Of a stretch of 51,796 nt of DNA, positions 45,294 through 51,796 are shown in pieces (position 1 is the stretch's first letter; each line of letters starts with the position of its first letter). The DNA lies in NCBI GenBank assembly GCA_934162325.1, contig CAKPIH010000003.1, forward strand, positions 1-51,796. Reading direction: 5' to 3'. A model generated the notes under the pieces. It worked only from the letters and a program-made list of their open reading frames with translations. It ran no database searches and had not been told where the DNA came from. Source of the stretch: an uncultured Bacilli bacterium. GTDB taxonomy: Bacteria > Bacillota_I > Bacilli_A > RF39 > UBA660. The translations under genes and the position numbers were made by a program.

Positions 45294-46622
45294 TTATTCG
45301 AATATATCTTTTATTTTAGTAAAGCCCTTTCTTAGAATCTTGTCATATACTTTTGGTTTTCTTTTGTATAAACCAAATTCTCCTACTACATTTCCTTCAG
45401 GCGATAATCCTTTTTGTTTGTATGTAAAGATATCTTTTACTATTATTTCGCCATCCTTAATTCCTTCTAATTCACTTATAGAAGTTATTTTCCTTTTACC
45501 ATCTGATAATCTATCTATTTGCACTATAATATCAATGGCATTCTCTATATAACCACGAACTGCTGATACTGGTATTTCCATTTCATTCATTAGGATCATT
45601 GTTTCTAATCTATTTAAGGCATCAATTGGATTGTTGGCATGGAGTGTTGTTAATGAACCTTCATGTCCGGTATTCATAGCTTGCATCATATCAAATGCTT
45701 CTTTACCTCTTACTTCTCCCACTATTATTCTATCTGGTCTCATTCTTAATGAGTTTCTTACTAGATCTCGAATTGTTACTTCACCTTCACCTTCATAATT
45801 AATTAATCTAGTTTCTAATGATATAACATGATTTTGATGTAATTTTAATTCAGCTGCATCTTCTATGGTTATTATTCTTTCATCTTCTCCTAGAAATCCT
45901 GATAAGATGTTAAGGAGAGTTGTTTTTCCTGTGCCTGTACCTCCAGATATTATAATATTTAGTTTTGCTTCTACTGCTACCTCGAGGAATCTAGCCATAT
46001 TTACGGTTAAACTACCACGGCGAAGTAAATCATCTATTGTTTCTAATTTTTTATTGAATTTTCTTATTGTTAAGATTGGTCCTTTTAAACTAAGAGGTGG
46101 TATTACTGCATTTAGTCTTGAACCATCTCTTAGTCTGGCATCAACCATTGGATTAGCAGAATCTATGGTTCTTCCTAATGGCTGTACTATTCTTTGTATG
46201 GTTCTAATGATATGTTTGTCATTTATAAATGATACTGTTTCATCTTTTACTATTTTACCATCTATTTCAACATATATTTCATTTGGAGCATTAACCATGA
46301 TTTCTGTTATGGCATTATCTTCAAGTAAGGGTGTTATAGGGCCATATCCAGTTATTTCATTTTGTATTAAATTAAAAACATGATTTCTCTCTAAATTACT
46401 TAAATCATATCCAACTAAGGCTGAATCTATTTCATTATTTATATAATCTTCTGGTAAAGTATCTTCTGGTATATTTTCTTCAATTAAATTTTGAACAATC
46501 TTTATTCTGATACTTTCAAGTAAACCTTTATCTCCAAACACTTCATAATCTTTAACATTTTCGTTATTTATTTCTATTTTGGGTTTTACTTCAAAGGCTT
46601 CAGTTAAACTCTTTGTACTCAT
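45294..46622 (-). CDS. tadA: Tad pilus assembly ATPase TadA/CpaF
   Basis: A 442-aa cytoplasmic secretion ATPase that powers Tad pilus extension. Walker A is IISGGTGTGKTTLLN (about 231-245). The Asp box, Walker B region (RPDRIIVGEVRGKEAFDMMQ, about 300-320) and the His box GSLTTLHANNP follow. The N-terminal domain carries ITGYGPITPLLEDNAITEIM, typical of CpaF. GGAGG lies 7 nt before the ATG. It overlaps the tadZ stop by 4 nt. Confidence 0.95.
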   Translation of the reverse strand: MSTKSLTEAFEVKPKIEINNENVKDYEVFGDKGLLESIRIKIVQNLIEENIPEDTLPEDYINNEIDSALVGYDLSNLERNHVFNLIQNEITGYGPITPLLEDNAITEIMVNAPNEIYVEIDGKIVKDETVSFINDKHIIRTIQRIVQPLGRTIDSANPMVDARLRDGSRLNAVIPPLSLKGPILTIRKFNKKLETIDDLLRRGSLTVNMARFLEVAVEAKLNIIISGGTGTGKTTLLNILSGFLGEDERIITIEDAAELKLHQNHVISLETRLINYEGEGEVTIRDLVRNSLRMRPDRIIVGEVRGKEAFDMMQAMNTGHEGSLTTLHANNPIDALNRLETMILMNEMEIPVSAVRGYIENAIDIIVQIDRLSDGKRKITSISELEGIKDGEIIVKDIFTYKQKGLSPEGNVVGEFGLYKRKPKVYDKILRKGFTKIKDIFE

Positions 46623-47389
46623 TTTTTTGCCTCCTTACCATGACTATCATCTATTAGGTCCAGAGCCATTTTTTTCATATTATTTATATCCTTAGAATGA
46701 AATAAATTAATACTATTATTTAATGTCAATATTTCTCCTGATATTGTATATTTATCTATATTTTTTATGTAATAATTTTTAGATAATGTATAATCAATGT
46801 TGTTTTTTATTATAGTTCTTATATCATATAAACTCAAATAATCTTTTCCTATATCTCTAGAATTATTCAATAATATTAAATAATTTTTCTTATCTGTATC
46901 TTTAAAGATACTAATTAAACTTTTCATGTTCTTTAAATCTACAATATCGTTTGTTATAATAAATAATGTCATATAAGAATAGTCTAAAGCTGTTAAATTT
47001 ATTTCATCTAATATATGATATGTGTCTACTAATACTACATCATACTCTTTTTTTGCTAAGTCAAATATTACTGGTATATATCTACCTGATACTTTTGCTC
47101 CCATTCTTGGATCTTTTGGGCAGGCTAATACATCTATATTTTTGTTGTATGTTGTTACATATTTTTTTAGTTCAGTAAATCTATTATTAGCCATACTATC
47201 AATCATTGTATATATATCTTTTTTATTTTTTACATTAAGACTTGCTGCTATTCCTCCAGAGTATAAATCTAAATCTATTATTAATACTCTTTTGTTTAAT
47301 TCACAGTATATTCCTGCTAAATTAAGCGTCATGGTTGTTTTTCCAACTCCACCTTTAACTGATGAAATAGTTATTATTTTCCCTGCCAT
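46619..47389 (-). CDS. tadZ: TadZ/CpaE-like ParA-type ATPase
   Basis: A 256-aa P-loop protein with a deviant Walker A, SSVKGGVGKTTMTLNLA, at the very N-terminus, so there is no receiver-like domain as in longer CpaE proteins. LIIDLDLYSGG and VVLVDTYH give the Walker A' and B regions. It probably positions the Tad machine at the membrane or pole. It overlaps tadA by 4 nt and follows the TadE/F-like gene by 2 nt. Confidence 0.85.
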   Translation of the reverse strand: MAGKIITISSVKGGVGKTTMTLNLAGIYCELNKRVLIIDLDLYSGGIAASLNVKNKKDIYTMIDSMANNRFTELKKYVTTYNKNIDVLACPKDPRMGAKVSGRYIPVIFDLAKKEYDVVLVDTYHILDEINLTALDYSYMTLFIITNDIVDLKNMKSLISIFKDTDKKNYLILLNNSRDIGKDYLSLYDIRTIIKNNIDYTLSKNYYIKNIDKYTISGEILTLNNSINLFHSKDINNMKKMALDLIDDSHGKEAKK

Positions 47390-47391
47390 AC

Positions 47392-47781
47392 TTACACTAT
47401 CCTTTCTATTTCTTTTTGATTATTTATTATTTTTCCTTTATAATGACTTATAATTTTTACTAAATTGAAATTAAACATTTTTCCTATTATACTTTTTGCA
47501 TCTTTTTCCATTTTTATTTCTATTTGATTATCTTCAATAGTTACATATATGTATTTGAGATTGGATGTATTTTGCTCAATTAAATTTTTTAAATCATTTT
47601 CTGTTACTGTATCTATATTATTTAATCCATATTCAATTGTTAAATAATTAGTATTCGATAATCTATCTTTTTCATATATTGCATTACCTACATCATATAC
47701 AAGTGTTAATATAAGTAAAAATATTGGTATTATTAAGACAAACATAACTAAACTTTGTCCTTTATTGTTTATCTTCAACAT
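47392..47781 (-). CDS. TadE/TadF-like minor pseudopilin
   Basis: A 129-aa protein with the N-terminal NNKGQSLVMFVLIIPIF membrane helix (about 5-30) that resembles TadE/TadF pseudopilins: a short basic leader, G-Q-S/A, then a hydrophobic stalk. The remainder is small and polar. It overlaps the next upstream TadE-like gene by 20 nt. A prepilin peptidase would be needed; the only one in the window is at 29880-30644. Confidence 0.75.
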   Translation of the reverse strand: MLKINNKGQSLVMFVLIIPIFLLILTLVYDVGNAIYEKDRLSNTNYLTIEYGLNNIDTVTENDLKNLIEQNTSNLKYIYVTIEDNQIEIKMEKDAKSIIGKMFNFNLVKIISHYKGKIINNQKEIERIV

Positions 47782-48118
47782 TAGGTATTTTCCTTTCTAC
47801 CTTTACAATATATGGATTGTCTAATACTCTATTTAAGCCTGGTGTTATAATATTTACTTTAGTACTAATTTCTACAATTGTATATTTTTCTTCATTTGTT
47901 AGTTTTATGTCTACCTTTGGATATTCTTTTTGTATTTCTTCTATTTTATTATTATTATTTAATAAATTAATTATATCAACACTGATGTTTTCTAATTCAT
48001 TTTTCTTATTAAATATCATCCCAAAATCTACTATTGAGAATAATATCATAATAAATATAGGTAAAATAAGAACAAATTCTACTAATGCTTGACCCTTTCT
48101 ATTCATATTGTTACTCAC
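47762..48118 (-). CDS. TadE-like minor pseudopilin
   Basis: A 118-aa protein with MNRKGQALVEFVLILPIFIM at the N-terminus, the classic TadE signature with the invariant Glu in the hydrophobic stalk. The rest is a small extracytoplasmic domain. It is the first gene of the tad operon, preceded by GGGAG and a TATAAT box (48138-48143). No Flp-type major pilin gene is found next to it. Confidence 0.85.
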   Translation of the reverse strand: MSNNMNRKGQALVEFVLILPIFIMILFSIVDFGMIFNKKNELENISVDIINLLNNNNKIEEIQKEYPKVDIKLTNEEKYTIVEISTKVNIITPGLNRVLDNPYIVKVERKIPNVEDKQ

Positions 48119-48137
48119 TCTCCCTATTTTCTATTTA

Positions 48138-48143
48138 ATTATA
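48138..48143 (-). promoter_or_regulatory. -10 box of the tad operon promoter
   Basis: TATAAT on the minus strand, about 20 nt before the first tad gene. The -35 region (TTCTTT, 16-nt spacing) is poor and overlaps the terminator of the cohesin-like gene. Confidence 0.4.
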
Positions 48144-48154
48144 CCAAATAATAA

Positions 48155-48185
48155 GAAAAAAAGAAAGATTTTTTTATCTTTCTTT
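48155..48185 (-). terminator. Intrinsic terminator of the cohesin-like gene
   Basis: Perfect 10-bp stem AAAGAAAGAT / ATCTTTCTTT, loop of six, followed on the minus strand by a T-run. Confidence 0.8.
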
Positions 48186-50598
48186 AATTTTTCTTATTTG
48201 TTTTCTTATTATCTATTTTTTGTTCTTTTTTTATTTCTACAGTTGCAACTTCTTGTTCATCTTTTTTGAAGATAAGATATAATAATCCAAGAACTACTAA
48301 TATTATCAATATTATTATTACTACTTTTTCAGCAGTGTTACTATTTCCTTCTATCTCTGTTAATGCTTCTTTCTTTTCTGATTCTTTATTAGCGGTTATT
48401 TTATATTCTCTTGTACTTCCATCTTCTGCTGTTACAGTGATAGTTACAGTGTTATTACCTTTTTTGAATTTTTCATTTCCTGTTATTTCTACTCTGGCTC
48501 TACTATCTTCTGGAATTGCTTTTATATCAAGAGATGTAACATCACTTTTAACAGTTATTTTATATTCATTAATTTCTTTATTAAATGTTATTTCATAACC
48601 ATCTATTTCTAATGATTTTAAATAATTATTTGATGAATAATAATATGTGACAGGTGTAGCAACATTTTCAGGTTTTGCTTCTTTTATTATGTATACTGTG
48701 TATACTTTTATAGTACCATCTTCTGCTACTACTGTTATGTTAGCAGTTGTTTTATCATCAGTTAACTTATATTCAATTAATCCATCTACAGTACTAGTTA
48801 TGTCTTCAAGACTTCCTGATAAAATTACACTTTCAGTATCATATGGAACAGTTAATGTATATACTGTTACATCTTTATCAAAAGCAATATCAAAAGTACC
48901 AACACTAGCTTTTAATGAACTTAAATTATTATTACTACTAATTTTTCTTATAACATTAACTTCAGTTGTTAAATTTTCAAATTCTTCAATATTTTCATTT
49001 TTTGCAATGCTTCCACTTAATGTAATTGAATCTTTTCCTTCTTTAATAGCTGTGAATTCTAATGTTAATAATACTTCTTCATTTTTTAAATCTGTTCCTG
49101 CTGCGACTAAATTATTATCTTTAAATGTACCTATTAAATTTGAATTATATGTAACATTTGTTAATTTTAGATTATTACCTGTAGTAACTAAAGCATTAAT
49201 ACCGTTTATGTAATCACTTACATTTTCTGATTTTACTAATACATTTAATTTAAAGGTATCGCCAACATATATTTCTTTTGGTAATTCACCATATACTAGA
49301 CTTAAATTTGTATTTGCGTCACCACTAGTAGCAGGATTTAATTCAGTATTTAGTCTCATTATGTCCTCAAAAGTTAATAGTCCATCTTCATCATTATCTT
49401 CTTTTATGACATCCATAGATAATACTTTGTTACCTTCTAAATAATCGTTCATAGTTGGTTTCATATCATCTTCATTAAAATTATTATCATTATTATTGTC
49501 ACCAATTACTACTACTGTATAAGTAACTTCTGTTCCTTTTTTAAATACTAATTTATAGTTGTTTTTTACTTCACTATTTATTACTTCTTCATTTGTTAAA
49601 TCTAACAATTCATTATTTTCGTCATAGATAGATAATTCTATATCTGTATTAATTAAATTACCTAGTATTTCTTCAACATGAGTTACTTTATCGGAGTCAT
49701 TATAGCCGATTGCCTCTTCATATAGATAACCATTTTGAAAATTAAGGCCTGTTAACCCAGATAATTCTCTATCATTATCTTTATTATAATTAATGCTTGC
49801 ATTATAAGTATAATTTATTGTATTTATCACTTCATTATTTTCGTTTAATTCTTCTATAGTAACAGTATCACTAGTAGTATATAATCCACCAAGTGAAGAA
49901 GTGGTATCAGTAATAGAGCCATTAAAAATAGTATTTACTATTTCATTACCACTACCAGTCATTATTTCTGTTGAATTAACGCTTACTCTATAATTGCTGT
50001 TTGGAGATAAATTGCCAGGTTCTATAATTAGGTTTTGTGTATATTTTTTTTCTTCACTTACAGTATACTCTCCAGTTGATACTACTCCTATTGTCTCGCT
50101 TGTTGGTTCAATAGGATTGTTTTCTCCATTATATAAAGCTCCAACTAAGCCACTATTAACTGTACTAATCATATATGAAATATCTTTTTCATAAATAACT
50201 GATGCGCTATCTTTTACAGTTATTTTTAATTTGAATTCTCCATTATAGTATTCATAAATTGGATTTATTTTTTGTGTATTTGTTTCATTATTTAATTCAT
50301 AACCGGTTTTAGTTAATATTATTTTGTTACCATTTTCTATTGTGTCATTTAAATATTTAAAACTTGGTTCTAATTCTATTGTATATTCTTTTTCTTCTTC
50401 ATAATCTTGTTTTTCACTTTTATATGTTAAATTATATTCTTTAATATAACCTAATTCTTCATCAGTAGCTACACTTAATGATGTTTCTAATGGTTTAGAA
50501 ACAACTTCATCTGCTAAAACAGTAACAACTGAAGATAATTGTGAAAATATCATTGTAAGAACTAAGAATATTTTGCTTATCTTTTTCATTTTTTTCAT
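48184..50598 (-). CDS. Membrane-anchored surface protein with cohesin-like, dockerin-like and cadherin-like domains
   Basis: An 804-aa protein. It has a signal peptide (about 1-30, ending VTVLADE) and beta-rich N-terminal domains (about 35-330). A segment with DNNNDNNFNEDDMKP and DEDGLLTFEDIMRLN resembles paired dockerin/EF-hand loops (about 375-430). A cohesin-like domain with LVYGELPKEIYVGDTFKLNVLV follows, then two cadherin-like beta-sandwich domains (each with SLKxxxG-type start and AEDGT/AEDGS), a C-terminal membrane helix and a Lys-rich tail. There is no LPXTG. I set the start at ATG 50598, 9 nt after AAAGGA. In-frame ATGs flank it, and a TTG at about 50670 has a perfect AAGGAGG site, so a longer N-terminus is possible. 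It lies just before the tad operon. Confidence 0.82.
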   Translation of the reverse strand: MKKMKKISKIFLVLTMIFSQLSSVVTVLADEVVSKPLETSLSVATDEELGYIKEYNLTYKSEKQDYEEEKEYTIELEPSFKYLNDTIENGNKIILTKTGYELNNETNTQKINPIYEYYNGEFKLKITVKDSASVIYEKDISYMISTVNSGLVGALYNGENNPIEPTSETIGVVSTGEYTVSEEKKYTQNLIIEPGNLSPNSNYRVSVNSTEIMTGSGNEIVNTIFNGSITDTTSSLGGLYTTSDTVTIEELNENNEVINTINYTYNASINYNKDNDRELSGLTGLNFQNGYLYEEAIGYNDSDKVTHVEEILGNLINTDIELSIYDENNELLDLTNEEVINSEVKNNYKLVFKKGTEVTYTVVVIGDNNNDNNFNEDDMKPTMNDYLEGNKVLSMDVIKEDNDEDGLLTFEDIMRLNTELNPATSGDANTNLSLVYGELPKEIYVGDTFKLNVLVKSENVSDYINGINALVTTGNNLKLTNVTYNSNLIGTFKDNNLVAAGTDLKNEEVLLTLEFTAIKEGKDSITLSGSIAKNENIEEFENLTTEVNVIRKISSNNNLSSLKASVGTFDIAFDKDVTVYTLTVPYDTESVILSGSLEDITSTVDGLIEYKLTDDKTTANITVVAEDGTIKVYTVYIIKEAKPENVATPVTYYYSSNNYLKSLEIDGYEITFNKEINEYKITVKSDVTSLDIKAIPEDSRARVEITGNEKFKKGNNTVTITVTAEDGSTREYKITANKESEKKEALTEIEGNSNTAEKVVIIILIILVVLGLLYLIFKKDEQEVATVEIKKEQKIDNKKTNKKN

Positions 50599-50666
50599 TT
50601 TCTTCATTCCTTTCTTTATTTTGTATTTTTGTGTAGTATATTTTCCCCCGACTATAAGCACCTCCA

Positions 50667-50704
50667 TAAATGATAGCAAGGTTTTACCTCCTTCTATCAT
50701 TTTC
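50667..50704 (-). promoter_or_regulatory. 5' leader hairpin enclosing a perfect ribosome binding site
   Basis: On the minus strand a stem ATGATAG ... CTATCAT with inner AAGG ... CCTT sits right after a TATAAT box (about 50715-50720). The AGAAGGAGG sequence is inside the stem and is followed 7 nt later by an in-frame TTG. This could control translation by masking the site. Type of control unknown. Confidence 0.45.
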
Positions 50705-50850
50705 AAAATAATTATAGCACATAAAATGACTTTTTTCTTATACTTTACACTTTTTTGACATTTTTTTATAAATTTATTGTTATTTTAATGTTTTTTTCTC
50801 CTAATTATTACCAAATATGTGATATTTATGTGATTATTGTTATTTTTTTC

Positions 50851-50879
50851 TTGACTTAAAATATGATTAATTATATAAT
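50851..50879 (+). promoter_or_regulatory. Sigma-A promoter of rpsD
   Basis: -35 TTGACT (50851-50856), 17-nt spacer, -10 TATAAT (50874-50879). The 50706-50850 stretch upstream holds only the divergent promoter of the cohesin-like gene and AT-rich sequence. Confidence 0.82.
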
Positions 50880-50885
50880 ATTATT

Positions 50886-51006
50886 GCTTAGCAGCAGATA
50901 CTATTTTTTTGTAATGTGTCATTTATAAGTAACTATAGCTGCATAGCGAAAGTATGCTAAAGACACCCTATAAAAATATAGTATACTTCTCTAAGAGAAG
51001 GAGGAA
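50886..51006 (+). promoter_or_regulatory. Structured rpsD leader (probable S4 autoregulatory region)
   Basis: The roughly 120-nt 5' leader contains hairpins GCATA-N7-TATGC (50941-50957), CTATA/TATAG (50968-50981) and CTTCTC-TAA-GAGAAG (50986-51000). The last one runs directly into the GAAGGAGG ribosome binding site. In Bacillus, S4 represses its own mRNA by binding a structured leader; the same is likely here, but the exact fold was not matched. Confidence 0.55.
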
Positions 51007-51012
51007 ATGAAG

Positions 51013-51618
51013 ATGGCTAGATATACAGGCCCAAATAACAAAAAAGCAAGAAGAGTATCATTCTCTATATTAGAAAATGGTAAAGATATTGCAAAAAGAC
51101 CTTATGGTCCAGGACAACATGGTAAAGACAGAAAAAGAAAACCTTCTAACTATGCTATTCAGTTAAATGAAAAACAAAAAGCTAGATTTATGTATGGTAT
51201 TTCTGAAAAACAATTCAAAAAATTAGTTAATGACTCAGCTAAAATGAAAGGTGTTCATGGTGAAAACTTACTTATCTTATTAGAAAGTAGATTAGATAAT
51301 ATCGTTTATAGAATTGGTTTTGCTACTACTAGAAGAGGAGCAAGACAACTTGTTAACCATGGTCATATTACTGTTAATGGTAAGAAAGTAGATATTCCTT
51401 CATACAGAGTTAAACCTGGTGATGTAATCGCTATTAAAGAAAATTCAAGTGATCATAAAGGAATCGAAATAGCACTTGCTAATAAAGTAAAAAGACCTGA
51501 TTTCATTAACTATGATGAATCTAAGAGAATTGGTACTTATGTTAGATATCCTGAAAGAAGCGAATTAAACGCAGATATCAATGAATCATTAATCGTTGAA
51601 TTCTATAGTAGAGTATAA
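51013..51618 (+). CDS. rpsD: 30S ribosomal protein S4
   Basis: A 201-aa primary 16S rRNA-binding protein, needed for early assembly of the small subunit and for decoding accuracy. It begins [19 protein letters not shown]. The S4 RNA-binding domain has [35 protein letters not shown] (quoted ends: LESRLDN ... HITVNGK). The end is LIVEFYSRV, as in the family. There is no zinc-type CxxC motif at the N-terminus. I chose ATG 51013 because GGAGG is 8 nt upstream; an ATG at 51007 is too close to it. It is monocistronic, as in Bacillus. Confidence 0.97.
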   Translation: MARYTGPNNKKARRVSFSILENGKDIAKRPYGPGQHGKDRKRKPSNYAIQLNEKQKARFMYGISEKQFKKLVNDSAKMKGVHGENLLILLESRLDNIVYRIGFATTRRGARQLVNHGHITVNGKKVDIPSYRVKPGDVIAIKENSSDHKGIEIALANKVKRPDFINYDESKRIGTYVRYPERSELNADINESLIVEFYSRV

Positions 51619-51635
51619 TTATTACTCTACTTTTT
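51607..51635 (+). terminator. Intrinsic terminator of rpsD (first)
   Basis: Stem AGTAGAGTA / TACTCTACT with a 7-nt loop, then TTTT; it begins within the last codons of rpsD. Confidence 0.8.
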
Positions 51636-51650
51636 CTATATAATAAAAGA

Positions 51651-51675
51651 TGTAACTTTTTTAGTTACATTTTTT
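51651..51675 (+). terminator. Second terminator hairpin after rpsD
   Basis: Stem TGTAACT / AGTTACA, loop TTTTT, then a run of T. It backs up the first terminator. Confidence 0.75.
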
Positions 51676-51679
51676 GTAC

Positions 51680-51709
51680 AAAATAAAAATCCTTATAACT
51701 AAGGATTTA
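51680..51709 (-). terminator. Terminator of the tRNA-Phe transcript
   Basis: Stem AAATCCTT / AAGGATTT with a 6-nt loop, followed on the minus strand by TTATTTT. Confidence 0.75.
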
Positions 51710-51720
51710 TTTCTTTCATC

Positions 51721-51796
<76 letters not shown>

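Overview
The window reads as chromosomal DNA from a very AT-rich, Gram-positive (Firmicutes/Bacilli-like) bacterium, probably an uncultured host-associated lineage. Evidence: strong AGGAGG-type ribosome binding sites, sigma-A promoters (TTGACA-17-TATAAT), HrcA with CIRCE-like operators on a dnaK operon, RecU next to a class A PBP, LPXTG-type sorting signal with sortase, and TGA used as an ordinary stop. This is inference from gene content; I ran no database search.

Layout. (1) 1-9400: two paralogous operons for proteins with SipW/TasA-type export signals (1-1827 and 6978-9258), separated by the heat-shock operon hrcA-grpE-small membrane protein-dnaK-dnaJ (1955-6733). Both SipW-type operons begin with the same leader: a 44-45 codon ORF whose stop codon lies inside an intrinsic terminator hairpin. 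Their large members (525 and 521 aa) share a C-terminal DUF6273/C-type-lectin-like domain. In its last part the two genes differ almost only at codon positions 1 and 2, in a GC-rich block between conserved flanks, as in variable regions of diversity-generating retroelements. (2) 9.4-20.5 kb: RsiV-like protein, alpha/beta hydrolase, sortase plus LPPQTG adhesin, cysteine desulfurase, methyltransferase, Fic protein, FNT channel, LolA-like lipoprotein and a DUF378 protein. (3) 20.5-34.6 kb: an unexplained double-hairpin element, recU-PBP1, an LTA-synthase-like enzyme, murF-parC, prepilin peptidase with a GspF/PilC protein, YqfQ, mreCD and radC. (4) 34.7-43.5 kb: dicarboxylate symporter, Sel1-repeat protein, PAP2 phosphatase, RlmD-type methyltransferase, CNNM/CBS protein, a transglutaminase-like unknown, another SipW-type pair and yebC. 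(5) 43.6-50.6 kb: a Tad pilus assembly locus (tadE-like x2, tadZ, tadA, tadB, tadC) and a cohesin/dockerin/cadherin-like surface protein. (6) 50.85-51.8 kb: rpsD with a structured leader, then tRNA-Phe at the right edge.

The themes are envelope building (MurF, PBP1, MreCD, LtaS-like, PAP2) and surface display: six SipW-type proteins, a sortase substrate, a Tad pilus, a cohesin protein, and two apparently hypervariable lectin-like domains. The most notable observation is the putative DGR target pair. No reverse transcriptase and no template repeat was found here, so any diversifying machinery would act in trans or sit outside the window.
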